This document shows, in pieces, positions 1 to 12,932 of a stretch of 64,000 nt of DNA (position 1 is its first letter; every line of letters starts with the position of its first letter). Below the pieces are notes generated by a model. It was not told the origin of the DNA. It saw only the letters and a list, made by a program, of their open reading frames with translations, and did no database searches. The stretch is from Escallonia rubra (Eukaryota; Streptophyta; Magnoliopsida; Escalloniales; Escalloniaceae), in the NCBI GenBank assembly GCA_033065855.1, contig JAVXUO010002582.1, positions 594,904-658,903 on the forward strand, in the 5' to 3' direction. Position numbers and translations under genes: made by a program.

Positions 1-1975
1 TATCTATCAAGTGGTCCAGACTAGTAATCTACCATCAATCCTTGAGGTTAATTGCAAAGTATTGGTATAAAAAGTAAACATAATTAGCCGCAAGATTGAC
101 AGAAACATACAGGAGGAAAAGCCTCTTAAACCAAGATTCCCTCTCATTTTTCATTTTATTGGTTCACCCTAAACACTTTTTTTGTTCCTAACCAAAATGG
201 GTTCATTAGAACGAGTTGTGCATGTCGTCCGAGCAGTATTCCTCTCCAAGCCAACCCCAAAAAACTCCGTGACGGCTGACCTATGCTAGAATGTTACCTA
301 TCCCCTCTGGCCGTGTTACAATGACTTCGCATTTGTAAAATCAGTCAGTTTACACTCTACTAAGATACAAGGGCTGCATCAGCCATTGGCCATGACTTTT
401 TGCTCCGAAGAACGACACTAATTTGCGCAGACTTATACCAAATCCTCCGAAAACACACACAAAAGATTCAGACCAAGGACCTGCGACAATCTCAACCCAT
501 ACCATATACACCATCAATATTAAGGACAAACTACTCCCGTAATACTTAGAATCCTCGAAATGATATTGGTCTATACAGTTCTGTTTCCTGCAATGGGAAG
601 ATCCTCCTAGCTAGCTGTATGTGGTTGGCTCTTTCCCATTTCAACCTACTAGTGGATGAACGCACTTACACATCTTTCTATTGCTTTTGTTTGGCTCTTT
701 TGGCACATAAAAGTGATTCCACCCACCACAAACAATTCTAAACAGTGCCTGAGGGACGAGGCCTCTGATATTTTGCACAAGCAGTTCCACTCACTTTTAT
801 AAAAACAAAACGTGATAAGATAGGTTCAGACGTTGCGTAATCCAACACAGTTGCTGGTACATAATTAAAAGGCGTGAGAGGTGATAATCTTCATCGCCAT
901 CTTTATTGCTAATCAGTTTACTCTTTTTGACTAAGTTAGCCATCAGAAGTCACCAAAACTGACCCCCAACTCACTAATGCATGCATCGTTCCCTCCTTCA
1001 GTCCTTCGCCCTTTTCCTCTTTTCCTAAAATCTTAGTAAGACATGATTAACTTTGTTTCTCACCTAGTACTACTACCTATGACATGCTCTGTCATGTTTA
1101 CCTTGAAGAAATCAACATTTATTTACTACTTAATTGTAGAAATGTACACTAGATGAAATATAGAAATGTACAAAAATCCAAGGACATCCTTTTGGGACTG
1201 TCATTGTGTAAGCATTAATGCGTTTATAAGGATATTTCTCATCATCTGGACAATATTTGTCATCATCTGGACATTAATTAAAATCAATCAATTTGTAGTA
1301 TATTCAGATCATATCAAAACTCCAGCTATGGCTCGAAATCAATAAAATTAACTTGATGGCACCAGTACTGCAGCTTATAAAGAACTGGTAACCTATGTCG
1401 TTATGCACAACTCTAGAACACTTTGAATAGCCTCTGACACCAAAGAGAGGCGGAGGAAGAAGAAGAAGAAAGGCAAAATCACCTGCCACTGGATTTAAGA
1501 ATGCAATAGCCGAGACAATGGGCGCCCTAATTTGCAAGACAAAAAGAAAAGAACAAGATATTCACTGTATCGAATCGAGGTGATCATATTCTCGAGTGCA
1601 AGGCTAATCCAAGGATATGACAGATGCCAACCGTGGTAGGACCCTCTCCCTCTCCATTTATTGGCTACCAGCTTTTGACATCCACGGTCATGGGAGTGAC
1701 ACAGTCTCCATTACAACTTCCTTTAAAATGCACTATATACGGGTATGGTCCCATGAGTGGGGTTCCTCAGGCCACCATTACTGAATGAAGTTTCAAGTTG
1801 CCCTTGCCGAATGGCTCACTCGAAAAGATAGGATCGGCATCACTGTGCCAAAGATGCCATAGAGATCTTCCAAAGAAGACAATCAAGATTCCTAGTCAGT
1901 CATTTTCAAGAACCTCATCGTCATTTGTGTGCACCTGACACGCTGAATGAGTGGGCGACACATTTGTAGCTCTTC

Positions 1976-2161
1976 GTGCTCAACAAGAGCCCATTGACAT
2001 GTATTCAACTGAGCAATGAGGGAATCACAGATATCATGGCAAAAGCCATGCAACCCAGCACTCGGTTAGATATAATTAGGGCTCCTTACCACATATGCTC
2101 TTCGTTTTATCATGGTGAAATACTCTTAAGAGCAACGTTTAGTGCATGTGTTAAGCACTAA
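1976..2161 (+). pseudogene. Possible copia Pol C-terminal remnant
   Basis: A 61-codon frame contains QLSNEGITDIMAKAMQPSTR followed by LDIIR, resembling the end of the copia RNase H region (consensus about DQIADIxTKALPSTRFxxLR). Nothing recognisable lies upstream and no LTR was found, so it would be a small dead fragment. The match rests on one motif. Confidence 0.35.
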
Positions 2162-3320
2162 AAATTGTACAAGGGTTTCAATGGTAGAATGAAGTCATCA
2201 TAGGTTAAAATCCCTCTCAACGGAAAGTCTCTGTCTTGTTGAGGAACCAAAAAAGACCACAAAAATGTTTATACCATTTCCTAAACCGTCAGTCTACTAA
2301 AATATTATGAGCAAAAACTTACAAAATCTTTGATAGCATTTCCAACATTAATCTACAAGCTGACCATCATATAATATGTATAGATACTAAGAATATTGTC
2401 ACCATACCCCATCTATTCTATCAACGCGTTGCTTTCACAATTCTCCCTTGCTAACACAATGCAGCAAGGTAATCACGTGACTTGTGCCCAACCGCATCAT
2501 ACAGAAAATCCCTATTGGGAGAACAGACACGGAATCAAACAACTTGATCGACTTGAATACCGCACTAACCGGATATGCGCTAAATAATGATATTTGAGAA
2601 GGAAAAAAAAAACCGCCATTGGCATCATGAGTTTTAGAAAGGTGAATCTATATGTCATCTTGTGGCTCTCTCTATAATGCCAATCAACAAGATTCCAGGA
2701 GACAAAATATCTGTGGATCATTTAGGGCAAGTAAATCATTAAATATGTATATAAGTCCTACGAGGTCATTGTTTCACACGGTTCTGTTACAGATCCACAG
2801 GCAAAAAGCTCTCTCCAAGTTCTGCCATACCTTGGCTTCCAAGGTTGGGAGTGGTTTCAGTAAATAAGCTATTGAGTATGACTTTCTATTGTAGAGTTCA
2901 GTTGAACATATCCTCATCTTGATTACAAAGAAGGGAAGTAAATTCACAATATGATTGGAGTAGAATTATTGTCCAATAGCTGCAGTGAAACTACGTGAGA
3001 AGTTGGGTTAGTGGAATCTATGATCCTATCTACTTCGTCTGTCTCTACTTCAGCTTGAATCCAGGTTCCATCTTAGCTTGAAAAGATCTCCCAATGAACT
3101 CCTAACCTAGAGGTAGAGTCCAGGATCTCATATTCGTCGACCTAATGCAATAATCCTGCAGCTAAGCCATTTAACACTCCTAATTGCAATGTAGATTTTT
3201 AACCGCCACATGGAGTTCAATCTAATAAGTCGATGACAAAACACGCGTACACAAAGTATGAGGAGCCTTCTTAGATAATCTACCTAAGAAGGCTCTAAGA
3301 CTCCATACTTTTTCACTAAG

Positions 3321-3914
3321 TCGCTACCCCCAATATTTATCTTCAAAGTCAAATGTGCATTATTAGGGGACTCACCCATACCCACCCCAACAAGCTTAAA
3401 TCAATACTAGTAACCAACACCGTCCAAACCAACCCACAACAACGGTACTGTCCCAGTCAGCTCCATTACCGCCTCCAGTGCAATTCCGACCCCCACATCC
3501 AACATACCAACATCCACCCCTGAAATCCGTATCAACCACCACCATAAAACCCATCAACTGACACAAACGAGACCATTACTCACTGGTTCACATCTCCAAA
3601 TAATTTGATAAGCTCGCTACCCCCAATATTTATCTTCAAAGTCAAATGTGCATTATTAGGGGACTCACCCATACCCACCCCAACAAGCTTAAATCAATAC
3701 TAGTAACCAACACCGTCCAAACCAACCCACAACAACGGTACTGTCCCAGTCAGCTCCATTACCGCCTCCAGTGCAATTCCGACCCCCACATCCAACATAC
3801 CAACATCCACCCCTGAAATCCGTATCAACCACCAGTCCACCACCATAAAACCCATCAACTGACACAAACGAGACCATTACTCACTGGTTCACATCTCCAA
3901 ATAATTTGATAAGC
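3321..3914. repeat. Tandem duplication of about 293 bp
   Basis: 3321-3613 is repeated at 3614-3914. Both copies start TCGCTACCCCCAATATTTAT. The copies look identical except for an 8-bp insertion (AGTCCACC) in the second. The unit is CCACC-rich and non-coding. Confidence 0.92.
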
Positions 3915-4708
3915 TGGGCCATGATAAAACAGAGAGCCATTGCAGGGTTTACATTTTAAAACCAAAAAATGGCAGTAAAGATTGGTCAGAAAATCTGGCA
4001 TTGCAGTGGAGAACTCGATTTGATCAAAGACAATAACCCACTTTTTAGCACACAGAATTTTGAGCGATTTGCGTTACAAACAACCACACCATCAGCTCCT
4101 TAAATTCACAAGTTAACGATTAACAGCAAAAGAAAGAAGTGTTATCCTCTTACAATACATGGGTAATTTTTCAGATTTGTTGCAATTAGTACGATAGAGG
4201 TGGTGGTGGTCAATTTGGATTCTGTGAAGGCTGCGATAGGAGATTATTGCAGGATGTGGTGGTGGTAGAATCTGATGGTTGGGTGCTCTAAACTTTTGGT
4301 GCCCTTGCCTGATGGCTTGTTTTCATGGTCGGATGTGCTTAATGTGGTGGTGGTTGGTGCCTGTAGTGGTAGTATCAGGTTAGCTCCCGCGCCAACCAAG
4401 TAAGTGATAGTCATTTCACTTGTTGGAACCACATAGTTTTACACCCACTTTTCTCATTTATAATTGGGGTGCAAAAACTCAGCCATGTGAGAGGAACGAA
4501 CCCAAACTCTCTCAACTCCGTAGTCCACAATAACGAACTCTCGCCCAAATTATGACTTAAATATGGACACCATGTTTCCCTCTCTTCCTATAATCTGCAA
4601 CAAATGTAACCGGTAAACATATAAATAGCGCCCTAGGCATTAAGAGGAGAAATCCATAAGTTCAAACATGAGGTGACTAGCCTTTGGCTGCGAGAGTTGT
4701 CCCCACCC

Positions 4709-5237
4709 TAGGGGCGGAGCTACAGTAGGGCCAAGGGGACCACGGTCAGCCCCCAATTTTCCGAATTTTTTCTGAGTTTCATATCTAAGGGGTATCCAGC
4801 TATAATCACGAAAATTCCGCTGTACTATAATACTGTTGAATGGAATTAGGATTTTTTTGTTGGGTCTTTCCCCTAATCCATCTTCATTCTTCCAAAGCTC
4901 CAGATTACAAACAAAAAAGAATAGTTTAAGGTTAGTTTACGTATTCTATTTTTTTATTGTTTAAATGCTACAAATCTCTCTCTGGATTAGTTATTCTGAT
5001 AGTATATTACTTCGTACATGCATTTACTAGTTAAGCTTCTTTTATGCAGCATTAGTAGCTTGTACATGCACTGTTGTCATCATATAATTCAATAATCATG
5101 ATACTGATAAATATATAAATTTACTAGTTAGGCTTCTTTTATGCAGCATTAGTAGTTTGTACATGCACTGTTGTCATCATATGTTTTAATAATCATTTTT
5201 GGTCCCCCCCTGATTACACTTCCTAGATCCGCCTCTG
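4709..5237. mobile_element. Non-autonomous hAT transposon with 8-bp target duplication
   Basis: The left terminus TAGGGGCGGAGCTACAG pairs with the inverted right terminus CAGAGGCGGATCTAGGAAG. Both ends are flanked by the same octamer CCCCACCC (4701-4708 and 5238-5245), the 8-bp target duplication of hAT elements. The 529-bp interior has no transposase. Part of it (about 5023-5196) is a 97-bp tandem duplication. A related sequence occurs near 32 kb. Confidence 0.85.
5023..5196. repeat. 97-bp tandem duplication inside the hAT element
   Basis: TTTACTAGTTAAGCTTC at 5023 recurs at 5120 with few changes, through TTGTACATGCACTGTTGTCA and the ATAATCAT end. The duplicate was probably present before insertion. 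Confidence 0.8.
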
Positions 5238-6314
5238 CCCCACCCCTTTCCTTTATAAAGGAACAAAGAAGTAGTACCACTTTCAGATGTGATATGTCAT
5301 ATAGCAGTTCTCCAACCAACATGAAGGAAAAAACCTAATCTTATTGCAACTGATTTATTATTAAAGGTAATCAAGCGTGAGTCTCTTTAAACTTCATATC
5401 CTAAGGGAGCAGCTAGAGGGAGCGCCAGATTGCTCCAAATTCGATCAATGTCAAGATGTTCTTGAGCTTAGGTAAAGCTCCAGCATCTATTTCCCGCCAT
5501 ATAGGCCAATTCAGACTATCCAACAGTCAGAAGTTTTTTATGCTTTTACCATACCTGTCACAATTTTAGCTTTTCCATTTGACCATACATCCAAATGCGT
5601 AATTATATAACCAAATTTTATTCAACAAAAAACAAAGGAAAGCTGCCAGCCTTCAAAGGCCATAACAACTAATACATACATAAGGAAAGAAGAACGGTGT
5701 TTATCGTCAAAGTACATTATCCTAATAACGTTCAAATAAAAAACAAAGTTTATCATGGCAAAAATGGATCATATAGATCCGTACTTACAAATAATTAAGT
5801 TTGGGAGGGAGAACAGAAAACTGAGAGTTATCTCCCGTATTCCTCTTTGAGCATTTTTGCCTTCATTTAATTCTTTGTATATCATTTCATTCTTTTGTAA
5901 GTTGAATTGGAAGAGACGGTGGAAGCTGTTAAAGTTCAATCTCTCAGATGGACTAGATGGTGGACAAAACAAAAGTAAGGGTTCGCACCCTCTTATTTTG
6001 TTGTGGAGCTAGTTAAACAACATAAAGACAATTGTACGACAAAAACTTTCTTTTTTTATGAGCTAAAAAATTCTAGGTTATTAGGCAATACAATTGTAGA
6101 CCACAAAACAAAAAACTCATAAGAGAGTGTAAAGAACTATATGCCTCTTTAATAAAATTCTACACCTTTCTCAAGACAGAGAAGTTGTTCATCACTACAC
6201 GGCGTAAAACTTGTAAGGGACAGAGGTATACCAATGGAGCGAACTCCATCTCTCTTGATGAAGTTTACTGCTACCCCTGCACACCCAAATAGACAGTCGC
6301 AGAAATAGGTAATT

Positions 6315-9300
6315 TTATTCATCACCTGTATCCTCAACAGATTTCTTATACTCTGGCTTGAGCTCATACGTTCCTTGGTTTGTTCCCCTTTTATTGTACA
6401 CGCAGAGCTCATTCAATATCTCTTTCAAGAATTGCTGCAGGGGAAAATAATAACTATATCAATTCAAAAGCAACTCAGAGATTTCAGACATACTTATGTT
6501 TGACAACTTTTTTGTTTTAGTTTTGGTTTTTCTAAAAACAAAAACTAATTGTGGTTTACTTTTTTTCTAAAAAGAGGTGAATGTTTGGTACACCAGTTTT
6601 TGTTATCAGTTTTTGTTTCAAGAGAACAATTGTTTTTCCTTCATATTCTCATTCTCATTCTTTCCCAACAGACAAAGAAGTCTCCATTACCACCAAAAAA
6701 ACACCACCATGCCCCAGTATCACCACCACCCATAGACACGAACCACCACCCATTACGACCGACCGCCAAAAGCACTACCACGACGGAGTTAAATGGAACC
6801 ACAAATCAGATCTGATGAAAACTAAGCTACAGATCTAGAGATTGAAGGTGTGGACAAGATATTTGTTACAAGTAAACTGTGGGTGGTTGGGAGTCGTGAG
6901 ATCGACAGCGGTGGAAATCAACGACGTCGACGTTGATCAATGTTTTTAGGTGGTGGCGGCGGTGTATGGTGGTTGAGGCGGCAACAGTTGCGGTGGGGGT
7001 GCTTGGTGATTAAGATGGTGATGGTGGTGTATGGTGGTGCAGACGGCGGCAGTTGCGGTGGTGGGGACAGTATGTTTGGTGGTGACGATTGGTATCACTG
7101 AATTTCTGGTATGTTAATTTGTTCTAATCAAGAAAATGTGACGTAAAAATAGTTAGGGATGGCGATGTGCAAATCATTATGGAGCTTTTGGTGTTGGGAG
7201 GTGGCGACAGGGCGGCGGATGGTAGATAGAGGATACCTGTTGTGTTGCAGTATAGTGGTGGCTGTTGAATGATTGAAATGGAGTTGGGAAAATATTGTCT
7301 GATTATGCTTCTAATAAAGGTTAAAAGGTGGATCTGCTCGAGTACATTCATAAAATTACCTTAGAAGTAACTCAAGCTCAGCATGCTATAACTAGTTAGT
7401 AAGGGCTTTCGAGATCAACATCAGACATTATGATTAACCACTTAAAGACTTGAACTGCCCAAGTTGGCAACCAAAGCTCGAGTTCTTTTTTCACTCAGAA
7501 GAGAGCTAACAAATCAAAGTCAAAATACTTCTAGAAAGAGCTGCTAACTTAGCAAATCAGTAACAGTAGTAGTAAAAGGAGATACCGCAGGCTGATCTGT
7601 CTCTTGGACTAGCTGCTTTAAGGCCCAATTAGGTTGTCTTTCGAAAAGCTTAAACATGATATCCTCCAGTTCCCCACGGTCCCTTCTAGTTCTTTTCACT
7701 TCTGACCCCTTCACCGGTACTGCTTTCTTCTTATCCTGGTCACAGATTGTTAAAATAAAGATTACAATCTGTTAGTCCAAGGCACATACTCTGCATGTTT
7801 TTAGCATGAAAACATGGAGAGCGCATCTACGCATAAATGAATAGCAATTAATACATGCAAAACTGGGACGAGAAGGGGTATGTAAGCTTGAAAATTTTAA
7901 TGCTACATGCTATACAAAATGTTTACATTGTTAAGCTAAACATATCATTAATAGCCGAGCTCATGTAATGCTAATCTGAAAGTTTGTGCACAAATGCAAA
8001 TTCGGCCTCTTATTCAAGCAAATCCGAGCGATCTATAGAGCTAGCCCAGTTCCAACTGCAACATATTGCTTCTTAATAGCTAAAGTCTGCGTGATGCAGG
8101 AGGAGTAGTAAAGGGGAATCCTTATCCCTCCCTCCATCACACACATACAGACACAGACCCATCATTCAATTATCTTTCCTCTTCTTCTCCTATCTCTACC
8201 TATTAAGGATCCTTTAGTATCACCTGTTTTTTTCTTTTTCATTTCAATTATTTGGGTCCACTCCTTCCACCTTCCATTGTTCCTCTCTTCTTACCTTGTG
8301 GATGAGAAGTATACTAAATCGAAGCCGTTTCCTTAGTATATGGTTATCAACCAAACAAGAGGGATTTGACATGAAATAAACGTTCATATACAATGGCTAA
8401 CAAGATGGATAAATGAGCGAAGGAAGTTTAGAAGCAAATGAAAATAGAAAGGGGGGTCAAGGTGTTCTTTTCCAATTGCATGTTTATCGACTTTCAATAC
8501 GAAAATAGCAGATAAACCTTCAATATGAGAATAACACATACAGTCATGATTCAATCGGTCAGGTCAACATTCATAATATATTTAAAATGAGAAGCAGGAT
8601 ATAATGACCTTAGAATTTGATGCAATCAAGCCAACCATTCCAGGCATGGGCCTCATATGCACTCCACGATCGTTGTCAATAACCTATTTCTCACCCAGGA
8701 TAATGAAGAAAGTTCTCTGTTACTATAATGTCAAGCAAATAACGGAAATCTAATAGCTGAACGAGAAAAAAGTTGTGATAGGCCATACCTGTATTTGTCT
8801 ATTTTTAATCATCGACTTATTTGTCCTTTCGCGACACATTTTTCTATACTCTTCCATGTTCGTATTGTGGGGCTTCATGTCAAATTTATGTTCCACTTTC
8901 CCTTCAATTGCAACCCTCCCTACACACACGTGCACTCGCGCACAAAAAGGTGTAAACTTCTGTCCAAATTCTTTTGACTACTATTACAAGAGCAAAACTA
9001 TCTAGACAGGTATGCATGAATGTCACATAGAAATCACGAAATCATGAAGTAGCTTGATTGCATGTAAGCCATAAATATGCAACTCAGGTTCATGATGTAT
9101 GCTATGGAATGGTTACGAAAATTACAGGCTGTTAAACAAAAGAAAACGGTAACAGTGCAAGTTAATTGTTTTTAGTACCACTTCATTGACAGTAGCCTTC
9201 CCTAGTTAAGGTGACTAAAAGGTTAGTCTAAAGTCATGCATGCAACTCGTAGCGAATTAATCAAGGCTGTGTAGGCTCTAACACATTAACTTGGTCAGTT

Positions 9301-11244
9301 TCAGGTAATGCACCTGAATCTAGCTCCAGAGAGTCCCAACAACTGGAGTAGAGGAGACAGGTTCTTTAATCATTCCTCTCATCCAAAAGGTACATTTTAG
9401 AAGTAAGACAGTGAGTTATCGATTCTCTTTCGATTACCTTCCTCCCATAAGTAAAGAGAAAAAGTTCCGACTTCATACAACGTAACTGATTCTTAGCGTT
9501 CCGAAAAAATAATTCACCACTGACTATATATGGCTGACTTTCTGAAGTTTATAACAAACTCATTTTTATTCCAAATGTTGCGTAGATGGCATTTATCACA
9601 CCAAGTAATACAACAAATTTCCACCGATACCTTTTTGTTTTAAAAGCCATGTCATTCATGCACAGCAATTGCCATGTTAAGGAAATCAAAAATTACACAG
9701 TAATCACTATGTCAATATATATATATATATATATATATGAAAAAATATCATTACCACAATTTTAAAATTTCAATGTATCGTGAGATAGAAACAATGATGG
9801 TATGCTCCTCACCTTGACTTGCTTCAGAAAAAACACACATAGGAACAAAGTCCTTGAACATATTCAAAGAGTAACTTTTTGGCATGTTCCCCGTTTCATT
9901 GCCAGCCATCTCCATTGTGAACTGATTTCCAATAAAAATTAAGAACAAACATAAGAAGGGTGGAAGAGTGATTTACCACAAGACTTATACAAAATGGTAC
10001 ATATGCAGCCTATACGAACTGGATGAATTCTTTATTGAGTCAACCAACAAGAAAACAATTCATCAATTGTGCTCTGTAAATCTCATGGATATTGTTGAAC
10101 AGCAACAAGAATATGGTCATCACTATTACGAATATATCATTGACATGGAGTTCAATTTTGAGTTTAACTTTTTTCTAGATTTCCTTAGTAGTATCACACT
10201 AGAAATTGTGAAGATGCTTTTACTATGGAACGCTAAATAGGCATCCTCGTGGACTTGTCAATCTTAGTTGGCAGTCAAATTATATGATGCTGCTGGCTTT
10301 GGTTGAGCTTAACACAACTGCTTCTGGAATTCATCTTTGCTTTAGCATGGAACCAAAGTGTAGCACATTATCCTATTGCTTCTTGACATTGTCTGAGTTC
10401 TTAATTTCACCCCTAAATGCTCTTCGGTACCTTGCAAAGGCATATTCAGTCAATGGGGGATGTTTCCAGAATGAAAGAGTGGAAGAACGGCACTTATATA
10501 ACATTGAGAAGTATTACAAGGGGCAGAAGATCATGTTTATTCAACAACCCAAATGACGCACGAGGCACTGCCATACAGTTTCAGGGAAAGGAAACCTACT
10601 TGTCAGTACTATTTCTCGCCCACAAAGCAAACACGGAATTCAGATCAACTAAACAACCACCACCAATACTGCTTACTTTCCAAATCCTAAGCTGTTAAGC
10701 AGTTGAAAAACACCGTCGCAAGGTTCTCTCTTCAGCAACAGAGGAGATAGATGATAACAGTTAACACGAACAAACCACTCAATACTCCAGTATCATGTAC
10801 TCTTCATGCAAAGCATTAGTCGTAACTAGTGACCAATTCGCTTAAGAAGAGCTCTCGATCGCCTAATACTCTTTTCTAACTACTCGTGTGCAGCGCTCTA
10901 ATACTTAAAATCATTGACCAAAGCTTAAACTTTCAACACTACTCTCTATACAAACCCGATATCTTCATAATCAGACGTCTAATTAGCAAAATCGGAGCAA
11001 ACTTGTCAGTCGAAAACATAGACTGCAATTCGTCGGAAAAAACATGTACCTGGAGGGAGGAGGGATCCTCGGGGCGGAGAGGATCCAGCGACACGACGAC
11101 CTTGGACACGGGACGGGGGTCGGTGTGGGACTGCCAGGACTTGGCCACGACTAGCGGGCACTTCATCAGCCACACCGATCTGTCTGCTTTTCCGGTATCC
11201 ATGGTGCTGCCGTTGCTGCTGCTGTTGCTCTGCTCTTCGTCCAT
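6315..11244 (-). CDS. RAP30: General transcription factor IIF subunit 2 (TFIIF beta, RAP30)
   Basis: Small subunit of TFIIF, which binds RNA polymerase II and helps bring it to promoters in the nucleus. Six exons on the minus strand: 11050-11244, 9813-9921, 8789-8919, 8609-8683, 7586-7735, 6315-6434. All joins keep phase and give about 259 residues, near the plant family length of about 260. Conserved stretches include DRSVWLMKCPLVVAKSWQSH near the N-terminus, GNMPKSYSLNMFKDFVPMCV in exon 2, GKVEHKFDMKPH and CRERTNKSMIKNRQIQ in exon 3, and a C-terminal winged helix (KRTRRDRGELEDIMFKLFER, then QFLKEILNELCVYNKRGTNQ) in exons 5-6. The start is the first Met of the exon 1 reading frame; a second in-frame Met lies 14 codons on. 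Exon 4 ends at a weak donor (GTCATT). Intron 2 holds an (AT)n run near 9715-9738 and intron 5 a GGTGG/CCACC-rich repeat. The upstream DNA is partly duplicated. Confidence 0.93.
6515..7110. repeat. CCACC/GGTGG-rich repeat in TFIIF intron 5
   Basis: T-rich sequence with TTTTTGTTTT runs leads into CCACC-rich then GGTGG/GGCGG-rich DNA. Similar composition occurs at about 4195-4375, 49800-50060 and 57100-57700, suggesting fragments of one dispersed element. Termini were not resolved, so the family is unnamed. Confidence 0.35.
9715..9738. repeat. (AT)n microsatellite in TFIIF intron 2
   Basis: About twelve AT units in an otherwise mixed intron. Confidence 0.9.
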
Positions 11245-11324
11245 CTTTAAGCTTCCACTCCTCGGCTCTGTCTCTCGCTCAGTCTAATGCTCTGTCTCCC
11301 CTTTCTCTCGGTCACTCGGTTCCG

Positions 11325-12760
11325 CTATTACGCTCTCTCTCTGTCTCTCCCCTGCTATGTTGACGGTGGCGGTGTCCGAAATAAGTGTGACCGAAACCGA
11401 ACCAGTATTGAATCGGGTCAATTAGAGCAGGAAGCTCACACACATATTCTCCTCCTATATACCTGTCTTCCTCTATTCACGTTTAGTTGTCGAATATAAG
11501 AGTTTACGTTCAAAAGTTAACTACTTCGTATTTGTTAATGTTAAATATTTTAGATATACCGCTTTATGTTGACAGTTAATTACTAAAATAGGGATAGCAA
11601 TGGAAAATGTATGCATGCTAGATCGACATTTTTTACATCCGTATAACTCGCCTCAAAGTGTGCGGTAGGTCAAAAAATGACAGTTATTCAGAGACGGGGG
11701 GAATACTGAACATTCCTTAGCTAGATATGACGTATCTCGCTTTAGTTAGGTAGCGAGTAACAAGTGTAACACTGACGTGATTTTTCTTTTTATTTTTTTA
11801 AAAATATCGATAAGTCGATATTATTGTTCAACCAACTAGGGTTTACTGTTATGATGGTGGATGGCATCCAAAACTGGGAATCTTCTCCATTTATAACTCA
11901 AACTCTTTTGCAAATCTAGCATTGTGTGGGAAAACCTTACTTTGTGGCTGACAATTTGAAACAGCAGTCTTGGGTTGCAGGTGGGAACTTCAATGACTAC
12001 GCCAACACCTCAACGAGAAGAAGTTTTATGCGAGTAACTGACCTCAGAAGATACAACACCTTCAACAGCAATGTTACTCGTTGCGGGTTGATCGCTTCTT
12101 TCCTTTTTAGTCACGTGCGGCCTGTGATCTTATCTCGACCCTTACTGATGTCATCTATCCTTTTAGTAGAAATTACTCTCACTCTACCCCCCCCCCCCTC
12201 CCCTCTCTACTATATTGAGACGATGGTGGTGTCTGAAATAAGTGTGACCGAAATCGAACCAATATTGAATCGGGTCAATTACAGCAAAAAGGCTCATATA
12301 TTATCTTCCTAAATAGTTGTCGTCCTTTTCATTTTTAGTTATCCAGATATAAGAGTTCACATTCAACAGTTAACTACTCCGTACTTGTTGATGTTAATTT
12401 TTCAGATATTCCACCTAGTCTTAACTGTTAATTACTAGTATATGGATAGCAATGAAAATATATGCATGTCAGATTGACATTTATTACAGCCGTATAAGTC
12501 GCCTTAAAGCGTGCGGTAGGTCAAAAAAGATACTTATTTAGAGACGAAGGGAACATGGAATATTCCTTAGTTAGATGTGGTGTATCTGATAATAGGTAGC
12601 GTGAAACACGTGTGACGCTAACATGATTTATTTTCTATTTTTAGAAAAATAACGATATTATTGTTCAAACAAATAGGGTTTACATAGTTGATGATAAATG
12701 GCATAAAAAGCTGAGGAATCTCCTCCATTCATGGCTCAAGCTCTTTTACAAATCCGTCAT
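11325..12760. repeat. Diverged duplication of the TFIIF upstream region
   Basis: About 11325-11915 recurs at about 12170-12760, offset near 850-870 bp. Paired landmarks are AAATAAGTGTGACCGAAACC with ATTGAATCGGGTCAA (11382-11420 and about 12237-12280), GTGCGGTAGGTCAAAAAA (11659 and 12512) and CTTTTGCAAATC/CTTTTACAAATC (about 11906 and 12744). Substitutions and small indels make this an old event. The DNA between (11926-12170) appears only once. Confidence 0.8.
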
Positions 12761-12932
12761 TTTTTATTAGTTCATGTATAATACTATTTTCCGTATGTCA
12801 GTCGAAAGAGACATGACATTATTTAAACCGACTCAATTTCCTCCCCTGCATAACATATGATATTCTTGATTGAGGACTCATTCATTTTTTTCTGCTTTAA
12901 AGCCGTGGTTGTGTTGTTATTGTCCCCTTCAA

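Larger units (their letters stand above)
1..6314. other. Gene-poor left flank
   Basis: No gene recognised. It contains the possible copia fragment, the 293-bp tandem duplication, a GGTGG-rich stretch near 4195-4375 and the hAT element. The last few hundred bases before 6314 are presumably the 3' UTR and downstream of the TFIIF gene. Short open frames here show no family resemblance. Confidence 0.6.

Noticed and set aside
1304..1537. Minus-strand frame with an exon-like core near 1498-1540 bounded by AG and GT
   Set aside because: The peptide resembles no family I know and no partner exons were found.
6549..6838. Two overlapping Pro/His/Thr-rich frames
   Set aside because: They come from the CCACC-rich repeat in TFIIF intron 5.
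10886..11287. 133-codon plus-strand frame
   Set aside because: It is the antisense shadow of TFIIF exon 1 and its flank.
11520..11700. Stowaway-like ends (CTACTTCGTATTTG ... GAGACGGGGGGAATACT) in the TFIIF upstream duplicate
   Set aside because: The inverted match between the ends is too weak in either copy to call.
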